Counted from the first letter of the stretch, positions 1-9,218 are shown. The stretch: DNA of 64,000 nt from Arthrobacter bambusae (GCF_030812595.1 NZ_JAUSSZ010000003.1:248001-312000), one strand, 5' to 3'. Translations and numbers: made by a program. The notes: a model not told the origin generated them from the sequence alone.

Positions 1-833
1 ACGTCCCCCGCTTTGAGGGCCCCTCCGGCCTTTTGGATCTGTTCGGCGCTTGCCTCAGCCACGCTGCCCAACACTGCTCGGGCAAAAGTGCGCGTGGGCG
101 CCAAAGGCAGGGAATCAGGAATGGCGCGGGCACCGGGAATCGCAGCAATCTGCTGGTCCGTGATCGGCCGGCCGTCCTGACGCAGGGTTATGGCGCTGAC
201 AAAAGCCTGCGGACCCGATGCCTGGACCTGTTTCACGTATGCGGCTTCGTCCACGCCGACAACTTGTGCGAGTTTCGCGGCCGAAGCAGCAGGATCCGCG
301 GATCCGATCGTGGTTTTGTCGATGCCGACGTAGACCACGGGACGGTAGCTGATCAATTTGGCGTCCCCGGCGCCCAGGATTTCAGCCCTGGCCGGGGGAG
401 TGATCGCTTTGTCGAGGACTTCGCCTTCCTTCAGGTCCGGCTCCAAGAGGGTCGTCGCCCATTGGACGGCCCATTTGTCGCCCGATTTCTTCAGCGCTGC
501 CTGGGAGGTGTACTTCCACTCCGCGGTCCCGATCTTCCACGTGAAGTTGAGCGGGAAGGTCGCTTTGTCGCCGTCGAGCTTCACCGCGCCGCTTTCAACG
601 GAAGGCTTGGCCGGATCGAGGGCCGCAAACACCGCCTTGAGCTGCTCGTTTGCCGCTGCGGCATCTTTGCCGTCCACGGCAAGCGATCCGACGTCGAGCG
701 CTGCCAGAGACGAGGCGAGTTGCTTGGCCGCGCCCTCCGCCCCGGAGCGGCCGTCATCACAAGCAGACAGCGAGCCGGCAATCATCAGGGCGGTAAGCGC
801 CAGGACAATATTCTTAGTTTTCCCCATTTGCAC
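1..833 (-). CDS. Penicillin-binding protein, lipoprotein class B type (3' end outside window)
   Basis: Only the N-terminal 277 or so residues are present; the gene runs off the left edge. The protein starts with a short basic segment, a hydrophobic stretch and a lipobox-like LSAC, so it is probably a membrane-anchored lipoprotein. Residues about 30-150 look like the NTF2-like domain found at the N terminus of MecA-type penicillin-binding proteins, followed by what should be the PBP dimerisation region; the transpeptidase domain would lie outside the window. A GTG start at 833 has AGAAGG 7 bases upstream; an ATG two codons later (827) lacks such a site. The role would be peptidoglycan cross-linking outside the membrane. 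The family call rests on overall resemblance, because no catalytic motif is in view. Confidence 0.72.
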   Translation of the reverse strand, partial: MQMGKTKNIVLALTALMIAGSLSACDDGRSGAEGAAKQLASSLAALDVGSLAVDGKDAAAANEQLKAVFAALDPAKPSVESGAVKLDGDKATFPLNFTWKIGTAEWKYTSQAALKKSGDKWAVQWATTLLEPDLKEGEVLDKAITPPARAEILGAGDAKLISYRPVVYVGIDKTTIGSADPAASAAKLAQVVGVDEAAYVKQVQASGPQAFVSAITLRQDGRPITDQQIAAIPGARAIPDSLPLAPTRTFARAVLGSVAEASAEQIQKAGGALKAGD

Positions 834-913
834 GATTATGCCTTCTTGAACCGACAGGAATGATCCAAAGCACACCACGTTGCGCTTTTGTGATGGTCCA
901 GGTTTGTGATGGT

Positions 914-1600
914 TCAGGCTCGCGCCGGGCCGCGCGGATCCTCGGGGCTCCGGATGATCCGGCGTTGGGTCGCCACCGCGATGGCCGCGGTCCTGTTGTC
1001 GACGCCGAGCTTGCCGTAGATATGCACCAAATGTGTCTTGACCGTGGCCTCGGAAATGAAGAGTTGCCTCGCCATGGCCCGGTTGCTCATGCCGGTGGCA
1101 AGGAGCTCGACGAGCTGGACTTCACGGGCACTCAAGGCGTTCACCGGATTGCGGATCCTGCCCATGAGCCGCGCCGCGACCTCGGGTGCAAGGGCCGTCT
1201 GGCCCGCTGCCGCGGACACCACGGCCTCGCGGATTTGTTCCGGCGGCGCATCCTTGAGCATGTATCCGCTGGCTCCGGCTTCCACCGCGGCGAGGATGTC
1301 GGCGTCGTTGTCGTATGTGGTCAGGATCAGGACCGGCGGCGGGGGAGTCCCTGCTTCACCGGCTTTGATCTTGCCGGTGGCCGTGACGCCGTCCATCCCC
1401 GAGCCCATTTGCAAGTCCATGAGAACCACGTCCACGGGTTCGCCGAGAGTGTGGAGCTTCGACAGTTCCGCCAATGCGGCCCCGCCGTCGGCCGCTTCCG
1501 CCACGACGTGGACTCCTTCCAAGTCGCCCAACATGGCCCGAAGCCCTGCGCGGACCACGGGATGATCGTCAACAAGCAAGACCCGGATGTTTTTGGTCAT
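914..1600 (-). CDS. NarL/FixJ-family response regulator
   Basis: A 228-residue two-component response regulator. The receiver domain (about residues 4-125) has the acidic pair DD at 11-12 and the phospho-acceptor Asp62 in VVLMDLQM. A LuxR-type helix-turn-helix follows at about residues 160-220 (LSAREVQLVELLATG ... ATVKTHLVHIYGKLG). Its ATG overlaps the stop of the upstream histidine kinase by 4 bases (ATGA), so the two are translationally coupled. The pair is divergent from an ABC exporter at 3135-4962, the usual target type for such systems; that link is inferred from position only. Confidence 0.95.
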   Translation of the reverse strand: MTKNIRVLLVDDHPVVRAGLRAMLGDLEGVHVVAEAADGGAALAELSKLHTLGEPVDVVLMDLQMGSGMDGVTATGKIKAGEAGTPPPPVLILTTYDNDADILAAVEAGASGYMLKDAPPEQIREAVVSAAAGQTALAPEVAARLMGRIRNPVNALSAREVQLVELLATGMSNRAMARQLFISEATVKTHLVHIYGKLGVDNRTAAIAVATQRRIIRSPEDPRGPARA

Positions 1601-2940
1601 GAGGCCGCTTCCGGAACGGGGTTGCCCGCACCCAGGGGCAGCCGGACCGCCACCACCGTTCCCTCCCCGGGAGCCGACTCGACGTCGAGGCTTCCATCAA
1701 GGGCCGCGAGCCGCTCGCGGAGGCTTTTGAGCCCGACGCCGGTTCCGTCACCGCGGCTTGCCGCGGCAGCGGCCGCTGCGGGATCGAAGCCCGCGCCGTC
1801 GTCGAACACGTCCATGGTCACTTCGGCGTCCAGAAACGACAAGGTGACGACGGCGGTGCCCGCGTGGGCGTGCGCCCACACGTTCGCCAGGGAAGACTGC
1901 GCCGCCCGCAACAAGGTGGTCCGATAAGGATTGGGCAGCGGGCGCGGCGTGCCCTGGAGCTCGAAGCGGCAGCGCAATGTGGCTCCGCGTGCGGCTGCCT
2001 CGGCTTCGGTCTTGCTGCATAGGCGCCGCAGGGTGTCTGCCAAGCTGGACTCGTCCAGCTCCGGAGAGCCGAGCCCGCGCACAAAATTGCGGGCCTCCGC
2101 GAGGTTGCTGGCCGCTGTCTCCCGGACGGTCCGAAGGCGGTCACGGGCCGCTACGTCGTCACCGGCGTCGAGGGCATTCTCCGCCGAGCGCCCCATCAGG
2201 ACGATGCTCGAGAATCCCTGCGCCAGGGTGTCGTGGATTTCGCGGGCGAGTCTTTCACGCTCAGCCAGCACGCCGGCGTCGTGCTGGCTGCGCGCCAGCT
2301 CGGCCCGGGTGCGGCGCAATTCCTCGGCGGCGAGGCGTTGGTTCTCTGCTTCGACGTAGAGCGCCCGATACGCCAGGCCTGTGACAACTGCGAAGGCCGC
2401 CCCGAAGACGGGCCCGAGGACCATGGCGAGTTGCAGGGCGTCCGCCCCGGCACCACGATTATGGAACCACATTGCCGCGACCAGGAGTGCGGTGCTTGCA
2501 GCTATCGCTGGGAGAGCGGTGCGTCGGGGCAAGATGTGCAGTTGCAGGAAGAACAGCGGGAAAGCCATCCAAGCGAAGTCCGGACTGATGAGCATGAGCA
2601 GCAGCCACAGGAAACCTACGACGGCGAGCCACCAGCGCGCGTATGGCTTCGGATCGAAACGCCCGGAATTGGCGGCATGTCGCTTTTCAAGAACCGTCCC
2701 CAAGAGATAGACGGCCGCCAGTAGCAGCGCCAGGCCGAGGCCTGCCCCGGTGGTGAAAGGCGAAAGGCCCGCGACAGCAAGCCTCACCACCGCCACCAAT
2801 AAGAGCACCGCGAATCCCACGTGCAAGCTCACGCGCAGGACCCGCAGAATCACCGCGGAGCCACTCGGCTGATGCGCGTCACCGTGCTGGGCCTGCGGCG
2901 CAGGCTTTGCGGTGGCTTGCGGCAAATCGTCTCCCTGCAT
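1597..2940 (-). CDS. Sensor histidine kinase (NarL/DesK type)
   Basis: A 447-residue membrane sensor kinase. Several hydrophobic segments fill the N-terminal 190 or so residues; a HisKA_3 dimerisation domain follows with the phospho-accepting His236 in AREIHDTLAQG, and a HATPase domain ends the protein (N-box around SSLANVWAHAH, G1 box DDGAGFD, G2 box GVGLKSLRERL). I chose the ATG at 2940, just downstream of GGAGAG; an in-frame start at 3057 would add 39 residues without hydrophobic or conserved features. It phosphorylates the regulator encoded next to it. The lack of a large extracellular sensor domain suggests that it senses the membrane or an interacting transporter. Confidence 0.93.
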   Translation of the reverse strand: MQGDDLPQATAKPAPQAQHGDAHQPSGSAVILRVLRVSLHVGFAVLLLVAVVRLAVAGLSPFTTGAGLGLALLLAAVYLLGTVLEKRHAANSGRFDPKPYARWWLAVVGFLWLLLMLISPDFAWMAFPLFFLQLHILPRRTALPAIAASTALLVAAMWFHNRGAGADALQLAMVLGPVFGAAFAVVTGLAYRALYVEAENQRLAAEELRRTRAELARSQHDAGVLAERERLAREIHDTLAQGFSSIVLMGRSAENALDAGDDVAARDRLRTVRETAASNLAEARNFVRGLGSPELDESSLADTLRRLCSKTEAEAAARGATLRCRFELQGTPRPLPNPYRTTLLRAAQSSLANVWAHAHAGTAVVTLSFLDAEVTMDVFDDGAGFDPAAAAAAASRGDGTGVGLKSLRERLAALDGSLDVESAPGEGTVVAVRLPLGAGNPVPEAAS

Positions 2941-3134
2941 GCTCTCCAGCCTAGCCTCGGCCGCCGGCATTTTTGCCCTAGTTCCGCGCCATCCGGGCCC
3001 AATCAACCAAACGGATGATCCGCGGGTCAACCAAGGCGATCGGAGGAGTCCATCCACCGCCCGATGATTGGCGGGCCGCCTGCCCGGAGAGTTGAAACAG
3101 GACCAGAAGATCGCCTCCGAACCAAAGGAATTCC

Positions 3135-4226
3135 ATGTTTCTCGCCGTGCGCGACATCCGCTTCGCCAAGGGCCGTTTCGCCCTCATGGGAAGCGTCGTC
3201 GCCCTCATCACGCTCCTCCTCGTTATGCTCTCCGGGCTTACCGCGGGCCTCGGCAACCAGTCGACCTCAGCCATCGCGAGCCTTCCGGCGCAGCAAATCG
3301 CCTTCGGCGCACCGGCTGGAGGCGAGGCGAAGGCCTCTTATACGGAATCGGAAGTCTCCAACCAGCAGCTCGAAGCGTGGCGGAACCGGCCGGGTGTTGC
3401 ATCCACCGAAGCCCTGGGTATCGCCCAGACTCGGTTCCAGTCGCTCGATTCCGCCAATAATCCGGCAGGCACCGCCAACGTCGCGGTCTTCGGGGCCGAC
3501 GGCGGCATTTCGCCGGTAGCGGTTACGGAAGGCGACGTGGTGGTCGGGGATTCCCTCGCGAAGGAACTGTCGCTCAGTACCGGGAGCCGCGTGTCGGTGG
3601 GCGGCACCGCACTGACGGTCTCCGCCATTACCCAGGACCAGTGGTACTCGCACACCGGAGTCGTCTGGACCACCCGGGCAACATGGCAGAAGATCGCCCA
3701 TTTTCCCGCTGGGGAATCGATTGGCACGGTCCTCGCGGTGAGCTACGACCCCGGAGCTTCCGTGGACCTCGATGCGGCCAATGCGTTGGCCGGCACCGTC
3801 AGCGCAACCCCGAGTGGTTCGTTCCAGGCCCTCGGTTCCTACAAAAGCGAAAACGGCTCCCTGATGCTGATGCAGGCTTTCCTCTACGGGATCTCTGCGC
3901 TTGTCATCGTCGCTTTCCTGACCGTCTGGACTGTCCAGCGCACACGCGACATCGCGGTGCTCAAGGCCATGGGTGCCTCGTCCGGCTACGTGGTGCGGGA
4001 CGCGCTCGTCCAAGCAGGCATCGTCTTGCTTGCCGGGGCGGGACTGGGCGGCGGCCTTGGCATTCTTGGCGGTTTCTTCGCTGCCAAGGCGGCCCCGTTC
4101 CTCGTGACTGGGCTGACTACGCTCGTCCCGATTGCCGGCATCGTACTTCTTGGACTGGGCGGCGCGGCGCTGGCCGTACGAAGCATCACCAAGGTGGATC
4201 CGCTTATCGCCCTCGGCGGCAACTAG
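3135..4226 (+). CDS. FtsX-like ABC transporter permease
   Basis: A 363-residue permease of the MacB/FtsX family. There is one transmembrane helix near residues 15-37, a roughly 200-residue extracellular MacB-like periplasmic-core region, and three C-terminal helices (about 243-262, 292-318 and 325-347) with the FtsX-domain sequence TRDIAVLKAMGAS. AAAGGA lies 5 bases upstream of the ATG. The ATPase gene follows 43 bases downstream. Together they form an exporter of peptides, lipids or antimicrobials; the substrate cannot be read from the sequence. It is transcribed divergently from the two-component system. Confidence 0.93.
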   Translation: MFLAVRDIRFAKGRFALMGSVVALITLLLVMLSGLTAGLGNQSTSAIASLPAQQIAFGAPAGGEAKASYTESEVSNQQLEAWRNRPGVASTEALGIAQTRFQSLDSANNPAGTANVAVFGADGGISPVAVTEGDVVVGDSLAKELSLSTGSRVSVGGTALTVSAITQDQWYSHTGVVWTTRATWQKIAHFPAGESIGTVLAVSYDPGASVDLDAANALAGTVSATPSGSFQALGSYKSENGSLMLMQAFLYGISALVIVAFLTVWTVQRTRDIAVLKAMGASSGYVVRDALVQAGIVLLAGAGLGGGLGILGGFFAAKAAPFLVTGLTTLVPIAGIVLLGLGGAALAVRSITKVDPLIALGGN

Positions 4227-4269
4227 TCCCGTCCGTCCCTGCAGAAAATATTCAGTGAAAGGCATATTC

Positions 4270-4962
4270 ATGAATCCCGTACTCAACCTCGTCAAGGTCA
4301 GCCTGGAATACCCGGACGGCGACTCCACCCTCAGGGCCTTGGACGCGGTGGATCTCCGGGTGGAGGCCGGGGAATTTTTCTCCCTCGTGGGTCCGTCCGG
4401 CTCCGGGAAGTCCTCGCTTCTGGCCGTGGCGGCAACATTGGTCCGGCCGGGGTCCGGGCTCGTCGTCATCGACGGCGTCGATGCCACCGGACTCAAGGGT
4501 GCCGGACTCACCTCGCTGCGCCGGGAAAAGGTGGGCATCATCTTCCAGCAACCCAATCTCCTGCCTTCACTGACCGCCGTCGAGCAACTGATCCTCGCTG
4601 ATCATCTCCGCGGGAAGCCGGCGGCCAAGGCACGCAAGCGTGCCACGGAACTGCTCGACGTCGTCGGGCTCGGGCCTTCGCTCAACAAGCGCCCGCACCA
4701 ACTTTCCGGAGGCCAGCGTCAGCGCGTGAATATCGCAAGGGCGCTCATGGGCCGGCCCCGGGTGCTGCTCGTCGACGAACCGACGGCGGCGCTGGACCAC
4801 GAGCGCAGTGAATCGATCGTCCGGCTACTGCGTCGGGTCACGGAAGAGTTCTCGACGGCGACCGTCATGGTCACGCACGACACCGAGTTCCTGCCGCTCA
4901 CCGACTCCGTCGCAACCATGCGGGACGGACGCCTCGATGTGGCATGCAGCCCGCAACCGTAG
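4270..4962 (+). CDS. ABC transporter ATP-binding protein
   Basis: A 230-residue nucleotide-binding subunit of the LolD/MacB type. Walker A is GPSGSGKSS at 41-49, the signature is LSGGQRQRV, Walker B is VLLVDEPTAALD and the switch histidine is in MVTHD. The ATG at 4270 has GAAAGG about 7 bases upstream; an in-frame start inside the permease gene (4132) is not credible. It partners with the FtsX-like permease just upstream. Confidence 0.95.
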   Translation: MNPVLNLVKVSLEYPDGDSTLRALDAVDLRVEAGEFFSLVGPSGSGKSSLLAVAATLVRPGSGLVVIDGVDATGLKGAGLTSLRREKVGIIFQQPNLLPSLTAVEQLILADHLRGKPAAKARKRATELLDVVGLGPSLNKRPHQLSGGQRQRVNIARALMGRPRVLLVDEPTAALDHERSESIVRLLRRVTEEFSTATVMVTHDTEFLPLTDSVATMRDGRLDVACSPQP

Positions 4963-4991
4963 GGTCGCCCAACTGACTCGCAGCCGTTGGG

Positions 4992-5384
4992 TCAGTCCCC
5001 CATGACAGCCTCGTCCTGGGCGTCGTCGTAGGCGTCGCGGGCCTTGAGGATGCTGGGGACATGGTCCTCCGCCCAAAGACGCAAGAGCGTCAAGGGTTCC
5101 AGCAAGGACGCTCCAAGCTCGGTCAGTTCGTAGTCGACGCGCGGCGGCACTTGCGCGTGGACAGTGCGGGTAATAAGGCCGTCACGCTCGAGGGTGCGAA
5201 GGGTCTGGGTCAGCACCTTGGGGGTCACTACGTGGACCATCTTGCGAAGCTCGGAGAAGCGGATGGGGCCATCCGCGAGCACCTGCACCACCAACGAGGC
5301 CCATTTGTCGCCGATGCGCTGGAAGATCACCCGGGACGGGCAATCAGGGTCAAGCACATTCGCTGGCAGGCTGCTGGTATCCAT
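4992..5384 (-). CDS. HxlR-family winged-helix transcriptional regulator
   Basis: A 130-residue regulator with the HxlR-type core: the cysteine-containing N terminus DPDCPSRVIFQRIGDKW, then the winged helix (IRFSELRKMVHVVTPKVLTQTLRTLE) and the wing with VDYELTELG. HxlR proteins bind DNA as dimers, often sensing electrophiles or oxidants through a conserved cysteine. The ATG at 5384 is preceded by AAAGGA 13 bases away; a TTG at 5420 is possible but overlaps the putative operator. It is divergent from the NAD(P)-binding protein gene at 5467, which it probably controls. Confidence 0.93.
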   Translation of the reverse strand: MDTSSLPANVLDPDCPSRVIFQRIGDKWASLVVQVLADGPIRFSELRKMVHVVTPKVLTQTLRTLERDGLITRTVHAQVPPRVDYELTELGASLLEPLTLLRLWAEDHVPSILKARDAYDDAQDEAVMGD

Positions 5385-5411
5385 GAGGTAACTAAGTTCC
5401 TTTGAAGCTAT

Positions 5412-5430
5412 CAGTATCAATTAGATACTG
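5412..5430. promoter_or_regulatory. Perfect palindrome between hxlR-type gene and its divergent neighbour
   Basis: CAGTATC and GATACTG form a perfect 7-bp inverted repeat separated by 5 bases (AATTA). It sits in the 82-base divergent intergenic region, near the expected promoters of both genes. This is the size and position expected of an operator for the HxlR-family dimer; the assignment is inference. Confidence 0.6.
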
Positions 5431-5466
5431 TTTCCGTACTGCAAGGATAGCAACCCAAGGAGAGCC

Positions 5467-6072
5467 ATGAAAATCGCAGTTTACGGCGCAACCGGCATGG
5501 TCGGAAGCCAGATCGTCAACGAATCCCTCACCCGCGGCCACGAGGTCACTGCCATCTCCCGCAAGGGTTCCGAGGTTGCCGGGGCGAAGGCCCTCGCCGC
5601 CGATCAAGCTGATGGCCAGAGCTTCGCGAAGATCGCCAAAGAGCACGACGCCGTCATCCTCGCCACCGGCCCCAGCCGCACCGGCGGAGATCACGGTGAA
5701 TGGCTTGCGGCAATGGACACCGCCTACAGCAACGCAGAAGGCACGCGCCTCTTGATCGTCGGTGGTGCAGGCACACTGGAGATCGACGGCGTCCGCCTCC
5801 TCGATTCGCCGGACTTCCCCGAGGCCTACAAGGCCGAAGCAACCACTGCGGCCGCAGCCTTCGCCGCCGTCAAGGAAGCTCCCGAGAGCCTCGACTGGAC
5901 CGTGCTCGCACCCGCGCCCGTCATCCAGCCAGGTGAGCGCACAGGAAAATACACCACGGCCAACGACACCCCGGCGGGCGGCACCATCTCCACCCAGGAC
6001 TACGCTGTGGCCATGCTCGACGAGATCGAAACCCCGGCCCACCGCCGCGCGCGCTTCACCGCAGCGAACTAA
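5467..6072 (+). CDS. NAD(P)-binding protein (atypical short-chain reductase / NmrA-like)
   Basis: A 201-residue Rossmann-fold protein of the NAD(P)H-binding family. The N-terminal GATGMVGSQI is the dinucleotide-binding loop, and the body resembles YwnB/NmrA-like reductases rather than classical SDRs, with no Tyr-x-x-x-Lys catalytic pair seen. AAGGAGAG lies just upstream of the ATG. It is divergent from the HxlR regulator, a common pairing in which the regulator derepresses the reductase under electrophile or oxidative stress. The substrate is unknown. Confidence 0.9.
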   Translation: MKIAVYGATGMVGSQIVNESLTRGHEVTAISRKGSEVAGAKALAADQADGQSFAKIAKEHDAVILATGPSRTGGDHGEWLAAMDTAYSNAEGTRLLIVGGAGTLEIDGVRLLDSPDFPEAYKAEATTAAAAFAAVKEAPESLDWTVLAPAPVIQPGERTGKYTTANDTPAGGTISTQDYAVAMLDEIETPAHRRARFTAAN

Positions 6073-6078
6073 CCCAAC

Positions 6079-6203
6079 CCCGGCTCACCTACAGCAGCCC
6101 ATCCACCAACCCCCGGTCACCTACAGCGGCCCATTCGGGATTTTTCCGCCATAGGTGACCGGGCGTCCGGGAAACTCGGCCCATAGGTGACCGGGCGTCC
6201 GGG
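6079..6203. repeat. Inverted and direct repeats in a convergent intergenic region
   Basis: Two identical 23-bp units (6149-6171 and 6181-6203, starting CCATAGGTGACCGGG) lie in tandem. Two inverted, less exact copies lie just left of them (around 6079-6095 and 6111-6133, each with CACCTA followed by CCCAT). The shared core is GGTCACCTA / TAGGTGACC. The array lies between two converging genes and can form long hairpins, so it may end transcription from both sides; it resembles a REP-type intergenic element. Confidence 0.7.
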
Positions 6204-6208
6204 GGGAT

Positions 6209-7654
6209 TTACGCGCCGAGGCCAAGCTCGGGTACGCGCAGTCCGAATATGTCCTTTAAGGCATATTTAGCAGCGTGGTACCCAGGCATTCCTGTCACTC
6301 CGGGCCCTGGGGGAGTGGACGAGGAGCACAGGTAGACGCCCGGCAAGGGGGTCCGCCACGGTACCGGCGAGAGCACGGGACGCTGCACCAGACCCCGAAC
6401 GTCCATGATCCCCGCGCTGAAGTCGCCACCGGAATAGTTCGCGTTATAGTCGGCCAAGCCTGCCGCGGTGGTCGTCTTCCAAGCAACCACCACATCGCGG
6501 AAACCTGGCGCAAATTCCTCGATCCGGGAGATGACTGCCTCGGCCATGTCCACGGTTGATCCTTTGGGCACGTGGCAATACGACCAGAGAATGTGCCGCC
6601 CCGCCGGAGCGCGCCCGGGATCCACAATGGATGGTTGGGCCACAAGGACGTACGGCTTCCGGGGATGCCGGCCCGCAGCTACGAGGTTCTCGGCCTCGGC
6701 CAGGTCGGCCCGCGTGCCACCCACGTGTACTGTCCCGGCGTTCGCCAGCCCTGGAGCTGCCCAGGGCACCGGACTGGACAGGATGAAATCCACCTTGCAT
6801 GCCGCATTCCCGAAACGGAATGTTTCCAGCGATCGCCTGTAGCGCCCTGGAAGCGCCGTACCCGCCATGCGCAGCAGTGCCGGGGGCGCGACGTCGAGCA
6901 GGATCGCCTTCGCAGGACGCAGTTCCTCCAAGGAATCGATCCGCACGCCGGTCTCAACCAGTCCACCGTGGTCTTCGATATCCCGGACCATGGCATCCGC
7001 GATGGCCACGGAACCCCCCACCGGCATGGGCCACCCGCCGGCATGGGCCAGCGCACCCAAAAGGAGTCCGGCCCCCGCGGCAGCGAGCGAGGGAAGCGGC
7101 GCCACAGCGTGCGCAGCGGCACCCGTCAAGAGTGCGGGAGCCGCATCCCCTGAGAAGCGCTGGTTCCACCACGGCGAGCCCTGCTCCAGAGTTGCCAGGC
7201 CGAGCCGTAGCGCGGCGACCGGATTGGCCGGCATCCGCAACAAATGGTTCTGCGTCACGTCCAGCACTCCGCCCAGCTGCTCCACCAAGGGTCCCATCAA
7301 GCGGGTAAATGCGGCCCCGTCGGCCCCAAGTTCAAAGGAGGTGCGCTCCAGCGAGCGATACGCGAGGGCGGCCCTCCCGCCGTCCAGCGGAGTTCCGTAC
7401 TGGACCTCCGGCAGGCGCAACTCCACGCGGCGCTCAAGTTCAAAATTCCGGAAGAAACGCGAGGCCAGCGCCATCGGATGAACCGCTGAACAGACGTCGT
7501 AGACATGCCCGGGTTCCAACAGTTCAGCCGTCCGCGTTCCTCCGCCGAACGTCTCGGCAGCCTCGTACACCCGCACAGCCAGGCCCGCGCGGGCCATCAC
7601 CACCGCTGCGGCCAAGCCGTTCGGCCCGGAGCCGACGACGGCGACCTCAGCCAT
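6209..7654 (-). CDS. FAD-dependent oxidoreductase (phytoene desaturase-like)
   Basis: A 481-residue flavoprotein of the NAD(P)/FAD-dependent, phytoene dehydrogenase / CrtI-like superfamily. The N terminus AEVAVVGSGPNGLAAAVVMARAGL is the FAD-binding dinucleotide fold (G-x-G-x-x-G), followed by an acidic strand end (VYEAAETFGGGTRT). The C-terminal PGVTGMPGYHAAKYAL is typical of the second flavin-binding segment. The ATG at 7654 has GAGG 9 bases upstream and overlaps the end of the upstream glycosyltransferase gene by 8 bases, so I prefer it to 7672 or the GTG at 7717. The substrate is unknown; carotenoid genes are not nearby. Confidence 0.88.
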   Translation of the reverse strand: MAEVAVVGSGPNGLAAAVVMARAGLAVRVYEAAETFGGGTRTAELLEPGHVYDVCSAVHPMALASRFFRNFELERRVELRLPEVQYGTPLDGGRAALAYRSLERTSFELGADGAAFTRLMGPLVEQLGGVLDVTQNHLLRMPANPVAALRLGLATLEQGSPWWNQRFSGDAAPALLTGAAAHAVAPLPSLAAAGAGLLLGALAHAGGWPMPVGGSVAIADAMVRDIEDHGGLVETGVRIDSLEELRPAKAILLDVAPPALLRMAGTALPGRYRRSLETFRFGNAACKVDFILSSPVPWAAPGLANAGTVHVGGTRADLAEAENLVAAGRHPRKPYVLVAQPSIVDPGRAPAGRHILWSYCHVPKGSTVDMAEAVISRIEEFAPGFRDVVVAWKTTTAAGLADYNANYSGGDFSAGIMDVRGLVQRPVLSPVPWRTPLPGVYLCSSSTPPGPGVTGMPGYHAAKYALKDIFGLRVPELGLGA

Positions 7655-9218
7655 CGCGTTCAGCCTCGCCATGCGAGGAGGACACTGAGTCGTGGGAAGT
7701 TTCGGAAGTCCCGCCACCGTCCTGGAAGCCGAGCCCGGACCGCTCCTCCAAGGACTTCAAGGGGCGCCGACGCCAGGGCAGCACCGATGCCGCAGGTCTC
7801 TTAAGGTCAACCCGGAACCAATCCTTGGCGCCATTGAACACGCCACCGTGGGGGTCATCCACACCCTGGACCCTAAGCGGATCCAGTTGCGGCTCCCAGA
7901 TGTCCCACGCAACCCTCACCATCAAATATGCCGTTGCCACCATATGTAGCATCACAGCCATGACGTAGTACGGCATGTCGATGTTATTCTGGGCCGCCCC
8001 GCCACTGCTGATCTGGGCTAAATACATCCAGGTGGCAGCCCAATGCAATGCCTCAGCGGCCTGCCAGAGCAGGAAATCGCGCCAACGGGGCCTGGCCAAA
8101 GCCAGCAATGGCACAAGCCAGAGCACATATTGGGGCGAATAGACCTTATTGCTCAGAATGAAGGCCGCCACGATCAGGAACGTCAGCTGGGCCAGCCGCG
8201 GACGCCGCGGGGCTGTCAATGCCAATGCAGCAATCACAACGCATGCAAGGAGGAGCATGTCCATCGCCAAGGCATTGATGGCTCCGGGGCTAAGTTGGAC
8301 CAGTTGAAGGCGCTCGGCAACAAGGTTGTAAGCAAACCACAAGGAGCTGTACCCGGCGGGGCGGTCCTGGGTGAAGTCGAAAAAATATCGCCAGCCGGCT
8401 GGGTTCACGACGGCGATCGGGGCGTTGACCGCCAGCCACGCTCCCGCGGCTGACAGGGTTGTCACAAAGAAGGCCCGCGGCCGGCCGCTACGTACCGCCA
8501 GTAGGAAAAGGGCACCCAGTATGAGCGCCGGGTAGAGCTTGGTGGCCGTACCCAAACCGATGAACAGCCCAGCTATGACGGGACGTTCCTTCGCAAAGAA
8601 GTACATCCCCACCGCAAGCATGGCCACGGCCCACATGTCCCAATTGATGACTCCGGCCAGCACCATCCCGGGCGCCACGGCCACCATGGCCGCGTCCCAC
8701 GGGCGGTGCCGGTTAATGCGTGCGGTGGCCAGAACCACCACTATCCACATGGCCGCAATGAGGGCGGCATTCACATCGAAGTAGCCCAGGGTCCGTTCCG
8801 GGCTGGCACCGTGCCCGGGTACGAGCCATGCGGTGACACCCGCGATCAGCCCCGTGATCACGGGGTATTCGAAGAGGGCCTTCTGGTCGAAGAGCGGAAA
8901 CACGCCATCCGCAAGGCCCCGGCTGTTGAAAAGTTCAGGGAAATCCGAGTAGCAGGTGGCATAAAACTGTTCGGGGGTGTGCCAGCCGTTGACACGGCAG
9001 TAGCCCTTGATCAGGATCGAGGTGATTGCGGCAGCGATCGTGAGGATGATCAGGACCCGTTCAACGGTGAAGAATCCCGGCGAAATGGATCCGGGGGAGG
9101 ACCGTCGTCCGAGGGGACCGCCGATCAACTCGGTGAAGTTCCCGAGCAGGGAATCACTACGGCTGGGAACCACAAAGCGCGCACGCTTTTGCTGGATGTG
9201 CGGCTCTGTCTCCTGCAT
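7647..9218 (-). CDS. Polytopic membrane glycosyltransferase, GT87 / DUF2029 type
   Basis: A 523-residue protein with about ten to twelve hydrophobic segments starting near residue 53. The order of features (a Glu-rich first loop after the first helix, repeated Trp/Pro-rich loops, and the VYSPQYVLWLVPLLAL region) fits actinobacterial GT87-like, polyprenol-phosphate-mannose-dependent mannosyltransferases acting on the outer side of the membrane. The C terminus is an about 60-residue hydrophilic tail. The acceptor, such as lipoglycan or wall polymer, cannot be inferred. It overlaps the start of the FAD oxidoreductase gene, suggesting co-transcription. Confidence 0.85.
   Translation of the reverse strand: MQETEPHIQQKRARFVVPSRSDSLLGNFTELIGGPLGRRSSPGSISPGFFTVERVLIILTIAAAITSILIKGYCRVNGWHTPEQFYATCYSDFPELFNSRGLADGVFPLFDQKALFEYPVITGLIAGVTAWLVPGHGASPERTLGYFDVNAALIAAMWIVVVLATARINRHRPWDAAMVAVAPGMVLAGVINWDMWAVAMLAVGMYFFAKERPVIAGLFIGLGTATKLYPALILGALFLLAVRSGRPRAFFVTTLSAAGAWLAVNAPIAVVNPAGWRYFFDFTQDRPAGYSSLWFAYNLVAERLQLVQLSPGAINALAMDMLLLACVVIAALALTAPRRPRLAQLTFLIVAAFILSNKVYSPQYVLWLVPLLALARPRWRDFLLWQAAEALHWAATWMYLAQISSGGAAQNNIDMPYYVMAVMLHMVATAYLMVRVAWDIWEPQLDPLRVQGVDDPHGGVFNGAKDWFRVDLKRPAASVLPWRRRPLKSLEERSGLGFQDGGGTSETSHDSVSSSHGEAERDG

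Noticed and set aside
3267..4556. 429-codon frame opposite the ABC transporter genes
   Set aside because: Antisense shadow; it covers parts of two genes with clear motifs.
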